Shown here: positions 10,360 through 19,122 of the stretch, in pieces
How positions within the stretch are numbered: position 1 is the stretch's first letter
Layout: each line of letters opens with the position of its first letter
Source: Bacteroidota bacterium
GTDB taxonomy: Bacteria > Bacteroidota > Bacteroidia > Chitinophagales > Chitinophagaceae
DNA length: 32,113 bases
Assembly: GCA_029561255.1 (NCBI GenBank)
Contig: JAKQJH010000177.1
Span: 1 to 32,113 of the forward strand
Direction of reading: 5' to 3'
Made by a program: the position numbers and the translations under genes
Notes under the pieces: generated by a model
What the model saw: only the letters and a program-made list of their open reading frames with translations
What the model was told of the DNA's origin: nothing
Database searches by the model: none

Positions 10360-13300
10360 TTAAACAGTTGCAACGGGGGCTGGAAAACAATACCGGTGCA
10401 TGGCTGCCAGAAAACGGTGCATCGCCGCCATATCCTGAAGGTCATTGGCCACCAGGAGGAAAAGCCGGCCGGTTTGTTTCAGCTTGCCTTTATTAGTCTC
10501 GGTCTGCAGAAACTGTATGATTTTCTGAAAGGTGCCGGATTCAAAATAGGGAGAATCCGGGCGGTTGATAAAGAAACAACGGAGGGTATTATCCTTCAGA
10601 CTCATTTTTTCAAAGCCCAGGTCGACTGCCAGTTTCCGGCATCGGACCGTAATAAACAGATCATCCACCTGTCGGGGTAATGTGCCGAACCGGTCTTCGA
10701 GTTCCGTTTTCATGGCCAGCAGTTCCTCTTCAGATTCTGCATTATCTAATCGCTGATACAGGGAAAGCCGTTCGGCAATACTTTCCACGTATTCATCCGG
10801 GATCAAAATTTCCAGGTCGGTGTCGATCGTACAATCCTGCACAAAATCATCCTGCCGGGCGATTTCTTCCTTGAAGAGGTCTTTGAAGTCGGTCCGTTTC
10901 AATTCACGGATCGCTTCATCAAGGATCTTCTGGTACATTTCAAAACCAATCTCGGCCATGAAACCACTTTGTTCCCCGCCCAGGAGGTTACCGGCCCCGC
11001 GGATATCGAGGTCCCGCATGGCGATCTGGAATCCACTGCCGAGTTCACTGTGCTGTTCAAGTGTTTGTAATCGTTTCCGTGAATCGTTGGGAAGGGTACT
11101 CATGGGTGGTGCCAACAGATAACAGAAGGCTTTTTTATTACTCCGGCCCACCCGTCCGCGTAGCTGATGCAGATCACTCAAACCAAACTGGTGCGCATTG
11201 TTTACGATGATGGTATTTACATTCGGAATATCCACCCCGCTTTCCACAATATTGGTACAGACCAGTACATCATAACGCCTGTCGATAAAGTCCAGGATCT
11301 TTTCTTCCAGTTCATGACCTTCCATTTGTCCATGGGCAAAGCCGATACTCAGGTCAGGACAAAGTGCCTGGATAATCGCGGCCATCTCGGCCAGGCCGGC
11401 AATCCGGTTATAGATAAAGAAGACCTGTCCTCCTCTTTCGGTTTCGAAATAGATGGCATCGCGGATAAAGTCTTCGTTGTATACCTGCACTTCGGTCTGG
11501 ATCGGCTGCCGGTTGGGCGGCGGGGTATTCATGATACTCAGGTCACGGGCACCCATAAGCGAAAACTGAAGTGTTCTCGGGATCGGGGTGGCCGTCAATG
11601 TCAGACAATCCACGGTAGTCCGGAGGGTTTTTATTTTTTCCTTATGTCCCACGCCGAATTTTTGTTCTTCATCCACCACCAGCAAGCCCAGGTCCTTGAA
11701 CTTTACTTCCTTCCCCAGCAATCCATGTGTACCTATAATGATATCGATCTTTCCTTCTTCGAGTTTTTTCAGGGTTTCCTTCCGCTCTTTAGCCGATTTA
11801 AACCGGTTGATATAATCTACGGTGACCGGGAAATCCTTTAACCGGTCCTTGAATGTTTTATAGTGCTGAAAGGCCAGAATAGTAGTAGGCACCAGTACGG
11901 CTGCCTGTTTGCCGTCCAGGCAGGTTTTGAAAGCGGCACGGATCGCGACTTCTGTTTTTCCAAAGCCCACATCCCCGCAAACCAGCCGATCCATAGGAGA
12001 TGGGGATTCCATATCTTTTTTCACATCGGCAGCGGCCTTGCTTTGGTCAGGGGTATCCTCATAAATAAAAGAGGCTTCCAGTTCCGTCTGCATGTAATTA
12101 TCAGGCGTATGCGAAAATCCCTGCTGCGCTTTCCGCTTGGCGTACAACTTGATCAGGTCAAATGCGATCTCTTTGACCTTGGCCTTTGTTTTCTCTTTCA
12201 GTTTATTCCAAACATCACTACCCAGTTTATTTACTTTGGGCACACTGCCGTCTTTCCCGGTATACTTGGCAATTTTATGGAGGCTGTTGATATTGACATA
12301 AAGAATATCCGTATCCTTATAGATCAGTCGTACTGCTTCCTGGGTACGACCGTTCACTTCAATTTTCTGCAGACCGCTGAATACGCCCACGCCATGGTCA
12401 ATATGGGTCACGAAATCACCCGGCTGCAACTCACGCAGGGTGCGTAGGGTAAGCGCCTTGTTTTTGTTATACGCCTGTTTGACTTTGTATTTATGGTAAC
12501 GCTGGAAAACCTGGTGATCGGTATAACAAAGTAATTGCAGGTCTTCGTCGATAAATCCTTCGTGAATGGAAGTGGACACGGGATTAAAAACGATATCCGC
12601 TTTGAGGTCATCAAAAATACTCTGCATCCGTTCGAGCTGTCTCGGATTCTCCGCGAAAATGTATAACTGAAATTTCTTTGCCTCCCAGCTCTTCAGGTCA
12701 CGGATCAACAGGTCAAACTGCCTGTTGAAGGAAGGCTGCTCCCGGGTGTTATGGCGAATCGTAAGCGGGGAAAAATGATCCGGGAAGGAATCGCCATGTC
12801 CAAAGCCCACCAGGTGACGCTGCACGATTTTTTCCTCCCATTCCGGGATGCTGATAAAATCCTTCATCGACACCTGTTTCTTTTCCAGTTTATCATCCAG
12901 CTCCTCCCGGTGTTTGGTTTTAACGACCGGTTGCGCCCGGATTTCTTCCTGAATACGCAGGAAAGATTCAAGGTCTTCAATACTATCGGCAATATGTTCG
13001 CGGCACAGGGCATAATCCTGTATCCAGATCACGGTATTTTCCGGAAGAAATTCGAAAAGGGAAATCCGGTCTTCCTCTTCAAACTGTGTATCCACATTAG
13101 GAATGATGCTTACCTGCAGCAGTTTTCGCTCGCTGAGCTGGGTTTCGGGATCCACGATACGGATAGAGTCCACTTCATTCCCGTATAACTCTACGCGGTA
13201 AGGTTTTTCATTTCCGAATGAATAAATATCAAGAATTCCCCCGCGGATGGCAAACTGCCCGGGTTCATAAACAAAATCAGTCCGCTCAAATCCATAATCC

Positions 13301-13794
13301 CCCAGTTTCAATAAAAGCTGACCGGTATCCAGGGTATCCCCGGTACGGATATGAATAATATTGGAGGATAGGGTTTTTGGTAAAACCACTTTTTCAAAAA
13401 GGGCTTCCGGGTAGGTGACCAGTACTTTTTTATTACCCCCCGCAGCGATTTTTGTCAGGGCTTCGGTACGCAGCATGACGTGCGAGGAATTGAGCAACTG
13501 GTAATTTTTCCGGTTTTTGAAGGAGGCCGGGAAATAAAAAATATCGAGTGCTTCAGTCAGGTTCTCGAGGGTATTGTGAAAATAGGCGGCTTCTTCCCCG
13601 TCGTTCAGGATCACCAGGTGGTTCATCTGAGAGAGCGAAGGGTGTGTAAACGCAGCAGCCACGATAAACTGGGAAGCACTGCCTCTTAAATTCTCCAGGT
13701 AAATTTTTTCGGGCCGGGCAAAAGAGAGCCTGTCCGCCAGTTGAAAAAGGCGGGGTGTCTGATGGTATTTTTGCAACAATTCCTGGACACTCAT
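10360..13794 (-). CDS. mfd: Transcription-repair coupling factor (Mfd)
   Basis: A 1144-residue ATP-dependent translocase that removes RNA polymerase stalled at DNA damage and recruits UvrA. Residues 1 to about 250 are the UvrB-like module. The RNA polymerase interaction domain is about 450-515 (GDFVTHIDHGVGVFSGLQ). The RecG-like motor has Walker A GDVGFGKTE (608-616), DEEQ (709-712 region), TATPIPRT (734-741) and QLRGRVGRS (877-885). The TRG motif region follows, and the C-terminal D7 domain is about 1000-1110. The length is normal for the family. The start is the ATG at 13794, since MSVQELLQKYHQTP matches typical family N-termini and the next Met is far inside the domain. It is divergent from the flavin reductase gene across a 102-bp gap. 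Confidence 0.96.
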   Translation of the reverse strand: MSVQELLQKYHQTPRLFQLADRLSFARPEKIYLENLRGSASQFIVAAAFTHPSLSQMNHLVILNDGEEAAYFHNTLENLTEALDIFYFPASFKNRKNYQLLNSSHVMLRTEALTKIAAGGNKKVLVTYPEALFEKVVLPKTLSSNIIHIRTGDTLDTGQLLLKLGDYGFERTDFVYEPGQFAIRGGILDIYSFGNEKPYRVELYGNEVDSIRIVDPETQLSERKLLQVSIIPNVDTQFEEEDRISLFEFLPENTVIWIQDYALCREHIADSIEDLESFLRIQEEIRAQPVVKTKHREELDDKLEKKQVSMKDFISIPEWEEKIVQRHLVGFGHGDSFPDHFSPLTIRHNTREQPSFNRQFDLLIRDLKSWEAKKFQLYIFAENPRQLERMQSIFDDLKADIVFNPVSTSIHEGFIDEDLQLLCYTDHQVFQRYHKYKVKQAYNKNKALTLRTLRELQPGDFVTHIDHGVGVFSGLQKIEVNGRTQEAVRLIYKDTDILYVNINSLHKIAKYTGKDGSVPKVNKLGSDVWNKLKEKTKAKVKEIAFDLIKLYAKRKAQQGFSHTPDNYMQTELEASFIYEDTPDQSKAAADVKKDMESPSPMDRLVCGDVGFGKTEVAIRAAFKTCLDGKQAAVLVPTTILAFQHYKTFKDRLKDFPVTVDYINRFKSAKERKETLKKLEEGKIDIIIGTHGLLGKEVKFKDLGLLVVDEEQKFGVGHKEKIKTLRTTVDCLTLTATPIPRTLQFSLMGARDLSIMNTPPPNRQPIQTEVQVYNEDFIRDAIYFETERGGQVFFIYNRIAGLAEMAAIIQALCPDLSIGFAHGQMEGHELEEKILDFIDRRYDVLVCTNIVESGVDIPNVNTIIVNNAHQFGLSDLHQLRGRVGRSNKKAFCYLLAPPMSTLPNDSRKRLQTLEQHSELGSGFQIAMRDLDIRGAGNLLGGEQSGFMAEIGFEMYQKILDEAIRELKRTDFKDLFKEEIARQDDFVQDCTIDTDLEILIPDEYVESIAERLSLYQRLDNAESEEELLAMKTELEDRFGTLPRQVDDLFITVRCRKLAVDLGFEKMSLKDNTLRCFFINRPDSPYFESGTFQKIIQFLQTETNKGKLKQTGRLFLLVANDLQDMAAMHRFLAAMHRYCFPAPVATV

Positions 13795-13802
13795 GTTCTG
13801 TA

Positions 13803-13810
13803 CAAAGATA
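13803..13810 (-). promoter_or_regulatory. Bacteroidota -7 box (TATCTTTG) just before mfd
   Basis: On the minus strand TATCTTTG matches TAnnTTTG exactly and ends only 8 bp before the mfd ATG. If it is used, the transcript would have a leader of about 3-5 nt. A -33 element is not evident, so this could be chance. Confidence 0.35.
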
Positions 13811-13896
13811 ATTCAAACGGGGTAAAGCACGATAATTTCCGTGTTTCAGAACATATTAATGGTTCGTTGGTTTTACCTTTATCAAAACCACCAAGC

Positions 13897-14616
13897 ATGG
13901 CATTACTACCCTGGCGAAAAGGAATAGTTACGAAGATTGACGATCATACCCATAATACCCGTCGTTTCTGGATCCAGGTACCCGAACTGGAGCGGTTTGA
14001 TTTCATGCCTGGCCAGTTTGTTACCCTGGACCTGCCCATTCACGAGAAGCCCAACAAAAGATGGCGCAGTTATTCCATTTCCTCCTGGCCCGATGGCAGT
14101 AATATATTTGAATTGCTGATTGTACATGCGGAAGGCGGTTCCGGAACTTCCTATTTATTTGAAGAAATCAACGTGGGCAGTGAACTGGTTTTCCGCGGCG
14201 CCCAGGGTGTTTTTTCCCTTCCGCCCCAGCTCGATAAAGAACTTTTCCTGATTTGTACCGGTACCGGCATTGCCCCGTTCCGGAGTATGGCCCAATATAT
14301 CCACTTGCAAAAGGTTCCACACCAGAAAGTCCACCTGATTTTTGGCTGCCGTAATAAGGCTGATCTTTTATATTTTGATGAATTGATGGAACTGGAAGAA
14401 AAAATGCCCGGATTCCGTTTTCACCCGGTACTTTCCCGGGAACACTGGGAGGGACATAACGGGCATGTGCATGAAGTATACCAGGAACTCTGCAAAGAAC
14501 GGCAGGACGCCTATTTTTTCCTTTGCGGCTGGAAACAAATGATTGATGAGGCTAAAGTAGTAATCCTGGAAATGGGGTATGATAAAAAAACTATACACCA
14601 GGAATTATACGGATAA
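13897..14616 (+). CDS. Ferredoxin-NADP reductase-like FAD-binding oxidoreductase
   Basis: A 239-residue two-domain flavoprotein that moves electrons between NAD(P)H and a one-electron carrier. The FAD domain (about 1-112) has RWRSYS at 55-60, the R-x-Y-S flavin motif. The NAD(P) domain has TGTGIAPFRS (121-130), FGCRNKADLLY (149-159) and the C-terminal CGW (210-212). This is the single-chain FNR superfamily; no iron-sulphur cysteines are present. ATG 13897 is used because the FNR fold begins there. The frame is open further upstream, but that extension overlaps mfd and looks unlike a protein. A near-consensus -7 box, TACCTTTA, lies at 13874-13881. The gene lies 110 bp upstream of nuoA on the same strand; since nuoEFG are missing, it may serve as an electron entry partner (inference). 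Confidence 0.85.
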   Translation: MALLPWRKGIVTKIDDHTHNTRRFWIQVPELERFDFMPGQFVTLDLPIHEKPNKRWRSYSISSWPDGSNIFELLIVHAEGGSGTSYLFEEINVGSELVFRGAQGVFSLPPQLDKELFLICTGTGIAPFRSMAQYIHLQKVPHQKVHLIFGCRNKADLLYFDELMELEEKMPGFRFHPVLSREHWEGHNGHVHEVYQELCKERQDAYFFLCGWKQMIDEAKVVILEMGYDKKTIHQELYG

Positions 14617-14701
14617 CCCTGCCCTTCACCCAAAAATTTAACTGACAAAGAACAAGTTTTGCGGTGATATGTGTCATGTACCGCATTTAGCGCATTGTTA
14701 C

Positions 14702-14709
14702 TATATTCG
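14702..14709 (+). promoter_or_regulatory. Probable -7 box (TATATTCG) for the nuo operon
   Basis: TATATTCG differs from TAnnTTTG at one position and lies 17 bp before the nuoA ATG at 14727. It overlaps an in-frame GTG at 14709, which argues against that GTG as the start. Confidence 0.35.
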
Positions 14710-14726
14710 TGCAAATCAATCTGTAT

Positions 14727-15077
14727 ATGGGCGCATCTTCGCTTATAGTTCTGATTATTGCCGCAGTTGCCTTCTCAGGCATCGCGATCATGCTATCCAC
14801 TTTTGTATTAAAAGCTACTAAAAACAAACAAAAGGGTGAGCCCTACGAGTGTGGTATACCCACCAAGGGCAAGACCTGGATCCAGCTGAATGTGGGTTAT
14901 TACCTTTTTGCCCTGATCTTCCTGATTTTTGATGTGGAACTGGTGTTTCTGTACCCCTGGGCCGTGGTGGCCAAGAGTATGGGCTGGGTAGCATTGGTGG
15001 AAATAGTGATTTTCTTTTTTATCCTGTTTACCGGATTTTTATATGCCCACAAAAAAGGAGCCCTTAAATGGGTCTAG
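14727..15077 (+). CDS. nuoA: NADH-quinone oxidoreductase subunit A (complex I)
   Basis: A 116-residue membrane subunit with three predicted transmembrane helices (about 5-27, 60-82 and 88-110). The loop between helices 1 and 2 carries the family motif GEPYECGIP, with the conserved Cys near the quinone site. The second helix includes FLIFDVELVFLYPW, diagnostic of NuoA. ATG 14727 (MGASS) is chosen over a GTG six codons upstream, which overlaps the probable -7 box. It is the first gene of the nuo cluster and is separated from nuoB by 14 bp. Confidence 0.95.
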   Translation: MGASSLIVLIIAAVAFSGIAIMLSTFVLKATKNKQKGEPYECGIPTKGKTWIQLNVGYYLFALIFLIFDVELVFLYPWAVVAKSMGWVALVEIVIFFFILFTGFLYAHKKGALKWV

Positions 15078-15091
15078 TATAATATTATAAG

Positions 15092-15628
15092 ATGTCAGTG
15101 AAACAAAATACCGCCAACGATTTCCCCGGACAGATTCATGAGAATCCGGGAGGTGGCATTGTCCTCAGCAAACTGGATGATATCATCAACTGGGCCCGGT
15201 CCAATTCACTTTGGCCGCTGACCTTCGCCACCAGTTGCTGTGGTATCGAATATATGGCTGTCGCCGGTGCCAAATACGATTTTTCCCGTTTTGGATTTGA
15301 AGTGGCCCGGGCTACCCCACGCCAGGCCGATGTGATTATTATTGCCGGAACCATTGTGAATAAAATGGCCCCGGTGCTCAAAAGATTATATGACCAGATG
15401 GCCGATCCAAAATATGTGATCGCCATGGGGGCCTGCGCGATCAGCGGCGGGCCATTCTTTTATAATACCTATTCTGTAGTAAAAGGTGCGGACCATGTGA
15501 TCCCGGTGGATGTGTATGTGGCCGGTTGTCCGCCACGGCCTGAAGCCCTGCTGCATGCCCTGATTTCCCTGCAGAATAAAATTAAAGCGGGAATGACCCG
15601 TGAACAGATCAGAACAGACAAAGATTAA
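15092..15628 (+). CDS. nuoB: NADH-quinone oxidoreductase subunit B, N2 cluster subunit
   Basis: A 178-residue peripheral-arm subunit that carries the terminal 4Fe-4S cluster N2, which passes electrons to quinone. All ligands are present: tandem Cys49-Cys50 in TSCCGIEYM, Cys115 in MGACAISGG and Cys146 in VAGCPPRPEALL. Length is normal. The N-terminal 20 residues are variable and polar. The stop is followed 2 bp later by nuoC, so the two are translated from one message. Confidence 0.97.
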   Translation: MSVKQNTANDFPGQIHENPGGGIVLSKLDDIINWARSNSLWPLTFATSCCGIEYMAVAGAKYDFSRFGFEVARATPRQADVIIIAGTIVNKMAPVLKRLYDQMADPKYVIAMGACAISGGPFFYNTYSVVKGADHVIPVDVYVAGCPPRPEALLHALISLQNKIKAGMTREQIRTDKD

Positions 15629-15630
15629 TT

Positions 15631-16089
15631 ATGTCCAAAGAACTGTTGAAATTCCGGATAACCGAAATGCTGCCCTCTGCCAGCTTTGATGAAAGCGGCG
15701 AATGGCTGAATGTGGAAGTGACGGCCGCAGAATGGCCCACGTTGGCCGGTGCGCTTTGTAAGGACAGTCACCTGGCGCTGGATTATATGTTCTGCCTCAC
15801 CTGCATCGACTGGAAGACTCATCTGACGATGGTCTATCATCTTCATTCCACCAGTTTCCGGCATAATATAGTGGTGAAAGTGAAACTGGACCGGGCCAAA
15901 CCGGAAGTAGTCAGTGTCTGCAAATGCTGGCGTACCGCAGAATTTCATGAAAGAGAAGTATATGAAATGTTTGGGGTGAATTTTCTGAATCATCCTGATT
16001 TACGATTACTGATATTACCGGACGGATGGGAAGGAAAGAACCCGTTGCGAAAAGATTTTGAGGACCCGATTAATATGATTCGTCTTTAA
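15631..16089 (+). CDS. nuoC: NADH-quinone oxidoreductase subunit C
   Basis: A 152-residue subunit of the hydrophilic connecting module (30-kDa subunit family). The signature EREVYEMFGVNFLNHPDL, then PDGWEGKNPLRKDF, is complete near the C-terminus. In this organism nuoC and nuoD are separate genes, not fused as in E. coli. It starts 2 bp after nuoB and is followed by nuoD after 20 bp. It carries no cofactor and helps hold NuoB and NuoD. Confidence 0.96.
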   Translation: MSKELLKFRITEMLPSASFDESGEWLNVEVTAAEWPTLAGALCKDSHLALDYMFCLTCIDWKTHLTMVYHLHSTSFRHNIVVKVKLDRAKPEVVSVCKCWRTAEFHEREVYEMFGVNFLNHPDLRLLILPDGWEGKNPLRKDFEDPINMIRL

Positions 16090-16109
16090 GACAAAACAGC
16101 AAGAACAGC

Positions 16110-17252
16110 ATGTACAGGGAAACCCAAATAATAAAAGAAACCAGCCCCGGCATTGTCGGGGAAACCGGTGAATTCACCATCAATGTGGGTCCGCAACACC
16201 CGGCTACACACGGGGTACTGCACCTGGTGATTACCCTGAGCGGGGAAACTATCATGAAAGTGGAACCCCACCTGGGCTATATCCACCGTTCGATCGAAAA
16301 AATGTGCGAGAGCCTGACCTACCGGCAATTTATTTATGTCACCAGCCGGATGGACTATCTCTCTTCCCATATTAACAACCATGCCTGTGCGCTCTGCGTG
16401 GAAAAAGGGATGCAGATTGAAGTGCCTGAACGGGCCAAGGTGATCAGGGTACTAATGGATGAACTGACCCGCATCGCTTCCCATGAACTCTGGTGGGGTG
16501 CCATGGCCATGGACCTGGGCGCATTCACGCCTTTCTTTCATGCCTTCCGCGAAAGAGAAAGTATCAATGAAATAATGGAGGAAACCTGCGGCGCCCGGCT
16601 GACGATGAATTACAATGTGCCCGGTGGTGTGATGCAGGATCTCCATCCGGATTTTCAGCGGAAGGTGAAGGAATTCCTGAAGCTCTATAAAAGTAAAATT
16701 CACGAATACGATGAACTGGTAACCGGTAACATCATTTTCCAGAATCGGATGAAAGGAGTCGGCATACTCAGTGCAAAAGATGCTATCTCTTACGGATGCA
16801 GTGGTCCAACGGCAAGAGGAAGTGCCGTTTCTTCGGATATCCGTAAGGTATACCCGTACGGTATTTATGACAAACTGGAATTTGACGAAGTGCTCGAAAC
16901 CGGTTGCGATTCCTTTGCCCGTTATATGGTACGTATCCGTGAAATGCAACAATCCATCCGCATTATTGAACAACTGATCGATAATATTCCCGAAGGTGAT
17001 TTCCAGGCCAAGACCAAGGCTGTGCTGAAACTGCCCAAGGGTGAATTTTATACCAAAGTGGAAACCGCCCGTGGCGAACTGGGTGTTTATATTGTAAGTG
17101 AAGGCGGCACCACTCCTTACCGGATTAAGTTCCGTTCACCTGGTTTTTCCAACCTGTCCGTACTCGATCATATCGCACGTGGCAGCAAGATTGGTGACCT
17201 GGTGGCCATGATGGGAACACTGGACCTGGTCATCCCCGATATCGACAGGTAA
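16110..17252 (+). CDS. nuoD: NADH-quinone oxidoreductase subunit D (49-kDa, quinone site)
   Basis: A 380-residue subunit related to [NiFe]-hydrogenase large subunits; with NuoB it forms the quinone pocket. The N-terminal motif VGPQHPATHGVLHL (26-39) contains the conserved His pair. HLGYIHRSIEKM and MDYLSSHINNHA follow, and the C-terminus has GDLVAMMGTLDLVIPDIDR. The hydrogenase metal cysteines are absent, as expected for NuoD. In 14-subunit operons nuoE, nuoF and nuoG would follow; here the next gene is nuoH, 135 bp away. Confidence 0.97.
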   Translation: MYRETQIIKETSPGIVGETGEFTINVGPQHPATHGVLHLVITLSGETIMKVEPHLGYIHRSIEKMCESLTYRQFIYVTSRMDYLSSHINNHACALCVEKGMQIEVPERAKVIRVLMDELTRIASHELWWGAMAMDLGAFTPFFHAFRERESINEIMEETCGARLTMNYNVPGGVMQDLHPDFQRKVKEFLKLYKSKIHEYDELVTGNIIFQNRMKGVGILSAKDAISYGCSGPTARGSAVSSDIRKVYPYGIYDKLEFDEVLETGCDSFARYMVRIREMQQSIRIIEQLIDNIPEGDFQAKTKAVLKLPKGEFYTKVETARGELGVYIVSEGGTTPYRIKFRSPGFSNLSVLDHIARGSKIGDLVAMMGTLDLVIPDIDR

Positions 17253-17255
17253 TCA

Positions 17256-17276
17256 CTGTTTAACTAAAGTAAACAG
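17256..17276. repeat. Inverted repeat in the nuoD-nuoH spacer
   Basis: CTGTTTA (17256-17262) pairs with TAAACAG (17270-17276), just after the nuoD stop. The 135-bp spacer also holds CCGGTCAA twice (near 17309 and 17356). I saw no coding remnant of nuoEFG in any frame and no strong promoter. Confidence 0.45.
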
Positions 17277-17387
17277 GGGTTTTACTGCGAACAAGGGGTT
17301 TGTCACTGTCCGGTCAAAATGAAAATAAAGTACCGGCGACTGCTAAACAGTTGCACCGGTCAATCATACTAACCTGAACAATGCAGC

Positions 17388-18464
17388 ATGTGGAGTCTCG
17401 CACATATCGCCAATGAAATCCATGAGTGGTTGAGCAATACATTCAATCCCACCTGGACCCTGGTCATCGAAATGGTAATGGCCGGCGTGGCCGTCATTGG
17501 ATTATTTGCCGGTCTCGGACTGGTACTGGTTCTGATGGAAAGACGGGTGGCGGCCTGGATGCAGATCCGCCTCGGCCCTAACCGGGTTGGTCCCTTTGGT
17601 TTACTTCAATCCATGGCGGATACCCTGAAATTAATTGTCAAAGAAGGATTAACACCTGATGGCGCGGATAAAGTGATGTTCAACATCGCTCCCTTTATTG
17701 CCATGATTGTGGCGATGTTACTGATGGCCCCCATTGCTTTTGCCAAAGACTTCCAGTTGTGGGATCTGAATATCGGCGTCTTATATGTTACGGCCGTTTC
17801 TTCCATTATGGTCATTAGTATATTAATGGCCGGCTGGTCCAGTAACAATAAATATTCCCTGATGGGTGCCATGCGCAGCGGGGCACAGATCGTGAGTTAT
17901 GAACTGAGTGCCGGATTATCCATCATGACTATTATCGTGCTGACCGGCAGTCTGCAGATCTCCGATATCATTAATGCTCAAAGCAATGGCTGGTGGATCT
18001 TTAAAGGTCATTTACCCGTCTGGATTTCCTTTGTCATCTTTATCATTGCCGTAACGGCAGAAACCAACCGTGCGCCCTTTGACCTGGCTGAAGCTGAGTC
18101 AGAACTGACTGCGGGTTTCCATACGGAGTATTCCGGGATGAAGTTTGCACTTTTCTTCCTGGCAGAATATATCAACGTATTTATTGTATGTGCCATCGGA
18201 GCCACTTTATTCCTGGGAGGCTGGATGCCGCTGCATTTCGGATCAAACAATGCATTTAACGATGCCATGGATTATATACCGTCCAGTATCTGGTTTTTCG
18301 GGAAGACCTTCTTCCTGATCTTCCTGATCATGTGGTTCAGGTGGACCTTCCCGCGTTTGCGGATCGACCAGCTGCTGAACCTGGAATGGAAATACCTGCT
18401 GCCGATCAGTATGATCAATTTACTGCTGGCTACGGCGATGGCTATATTGGGATGGCATTTTTGA
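17388..18464 (+). CDS. nuoH: NADH-quinone oxidoreductase subunit H
   Basis: A 358-residue membrane subunit (about eight helices) that joins the membrane arm to the quinone chamber. The signatures are RRVAAWMQIRLGPNRVGPFG near residues 51-70 and TNRAPFDLAEAESELTAGFH, an acidic loop thought to couple quinone chemistry to proton movement. The C-terminal WFRWTFPRLRIDQL is also typical. ATG 17388 gives the usual N-terminus; another ATG at 17381 is in a different frame. It is followed by a 181-bp repeat-bearing spacer before nuoI. Confidence 0.96.
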   Translation: MWSLAHIANEIHEWLSNTFNPTWTLVIEMVMAGVAVIGLFAGLGLVLVLMERRVAAWMQIRLGPNRVGPFGLLQSMADTLKLIVKEGLTPDGADKVMFNIAPFIAMIVAMLLMAPIAFAKDFQLWDLNIGVLYVTAVSSIMVISILMAGWSSNNKYSLMGAMRSGAQIVSYELSAGLSIMTIIVLTGSLQISDIINAQSNGWWIFKGHLPVWISFVIFIIAVTAETNRAPFDLAEAESELTAGFHTEYSGMKFALFFLAEYINVFIVCAIGATLFLGGWMPLHFGSNNAFNDAMDYIPSSIWFFGKTFFLIFLIMWFRWTFPRLRIDQLLNLEWKYLLPISMINLLLATAMAILGWHF

Positions 18465-18469
18465 GGGAG

Positions 18470-18490
18470 GTGAGTGGTGAATGGTGAATG
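18470..18490. repeat. 7-bp tandem repeat GTGARTG, three copies
   Basis: GTGAGTG, GTGAATG, GTGAATG lie 5 bp after the nuoH stop, in the nuoH-nuoI spacer. They have the same unit length as the arrays at 1864, 2122 and 4673. Confidence 0.65.
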
Positions 18491-18571
18491 GGGGCGTGAT
18501 AAGGGGAAAGGTCTTTTAAATCGGCTGATGCTAAAAGAGCAAGAGGACAAGGAAGAAAGAATATCTTCTAG

Positions 18572-18593
18572 CCCCTCTCTTAAAGGAGAGGGG
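18572..18593. repeat. 8-bp palindrome CCCCTCTC / GAGAGGGG
   Basis: CCCCTCTC (18572-18579) pairs with GAGAGGGG (18586-18593) around TTAAAG, followed by TTGGGGTGAGG. From memory this resembles a widespread intergenic repeat in Bacteroidota. There is no T-run, so it is unlikely to be a terminator inside the operon. Confidence 0.6.
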
Positions 18594-18645
18594 TTGGGGT
18601 GAGGTAATGGAAGGGCGACATTTAATAAAATGAATTAAACATAAA

Positions 18646-19122
18646 ATGTTTTTAATCGACTACATAAAAGACGTTACCGGTGCGGTGAAATCCCTGGCTA
18701 CAGGGATGAAACGAACCCTGTATTATTTTACCCATCATAAGGAGATCATTACCGAGCAGTATCCGGATAACCGGGCTACGCTGGTGATGGCTGAGCGCTT
18801 CAAGGGTGAAGTGGTGATGCCGCATGATGAGAAAAATGAACACCGGTGCACCGGTTGTACGGCCTGCGAACTGGCTTGTCCCAACGGCACCATCAAAGTG
18901 GTCACCAAATTTGATATCACCCCGGAAGGAAAGAAAAAGAAAGCCATTGACAAACTGGTATACCACCTGGAACTCTGCACGATGTGCAACCTCTGTATAG
19001 AAGCTTGTCCTTCTGATGCAATCAAAATGGCCCAGACTTTTGAACACAGTGTGTTTAACCGGAGTGACCTGACAAAAATTTTAAATAACCCGGGTTCTAA
19101 AATCATGGAAGGCGTAGAATGA
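18646..19122 (+). CDS. nuoI: NADH-quinone oxidoreductase subunit I (two 4Fe-4S ferredoxin-like)
   Basis: A 158-residue subunit carrying clusters N6a and N6b in the peripheral arm. The two motifs are complete: Cys68, Cys71, Cys74 with Cys78, and Cys111, Cys114, Cys117 with Cys121. In complexes that lack NuoEFG this subunit is close to the site where a ferredoxin would dock (known from cyanobacterial-type complexes), so it is the likely electron entry point here (inference). Its stop overlaps the nuoJ start by 4 bp (ATGA). Confidence 0.96.
   Translation: MFLIDYIKDVTGAVKSLATGMKRTLYYFTHHKEIITEQYPDNRATLVMAERFKGEVVMPHDEKNEHRCTGCTACELACPNGTIKVVTKFDITPEGKKKKAIDKLVYHLELCTMCNLCIEACPSDAIKMAQTFEHSVFNRSDLTKILNNPGSKIMEGVE

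Noticed and set aside
11167-11841. Plus-strand open frame of 224 codons inside mfd
   Set aside because: It is antisense to the conserved helicase motor of Mfd and has no protein-like motifs.
13741-13896. N-terminal extension of the flavin reductase
   Set aside because: It would overlap the start of mfd on the other strand and does not resemble the FNR fold.
17253-17387. Remnant of nuoE, nuoF or nuoG
   Set aside because: Only 135 bp, with no recognisable motif in any frame; it is a spacer with short repeats.
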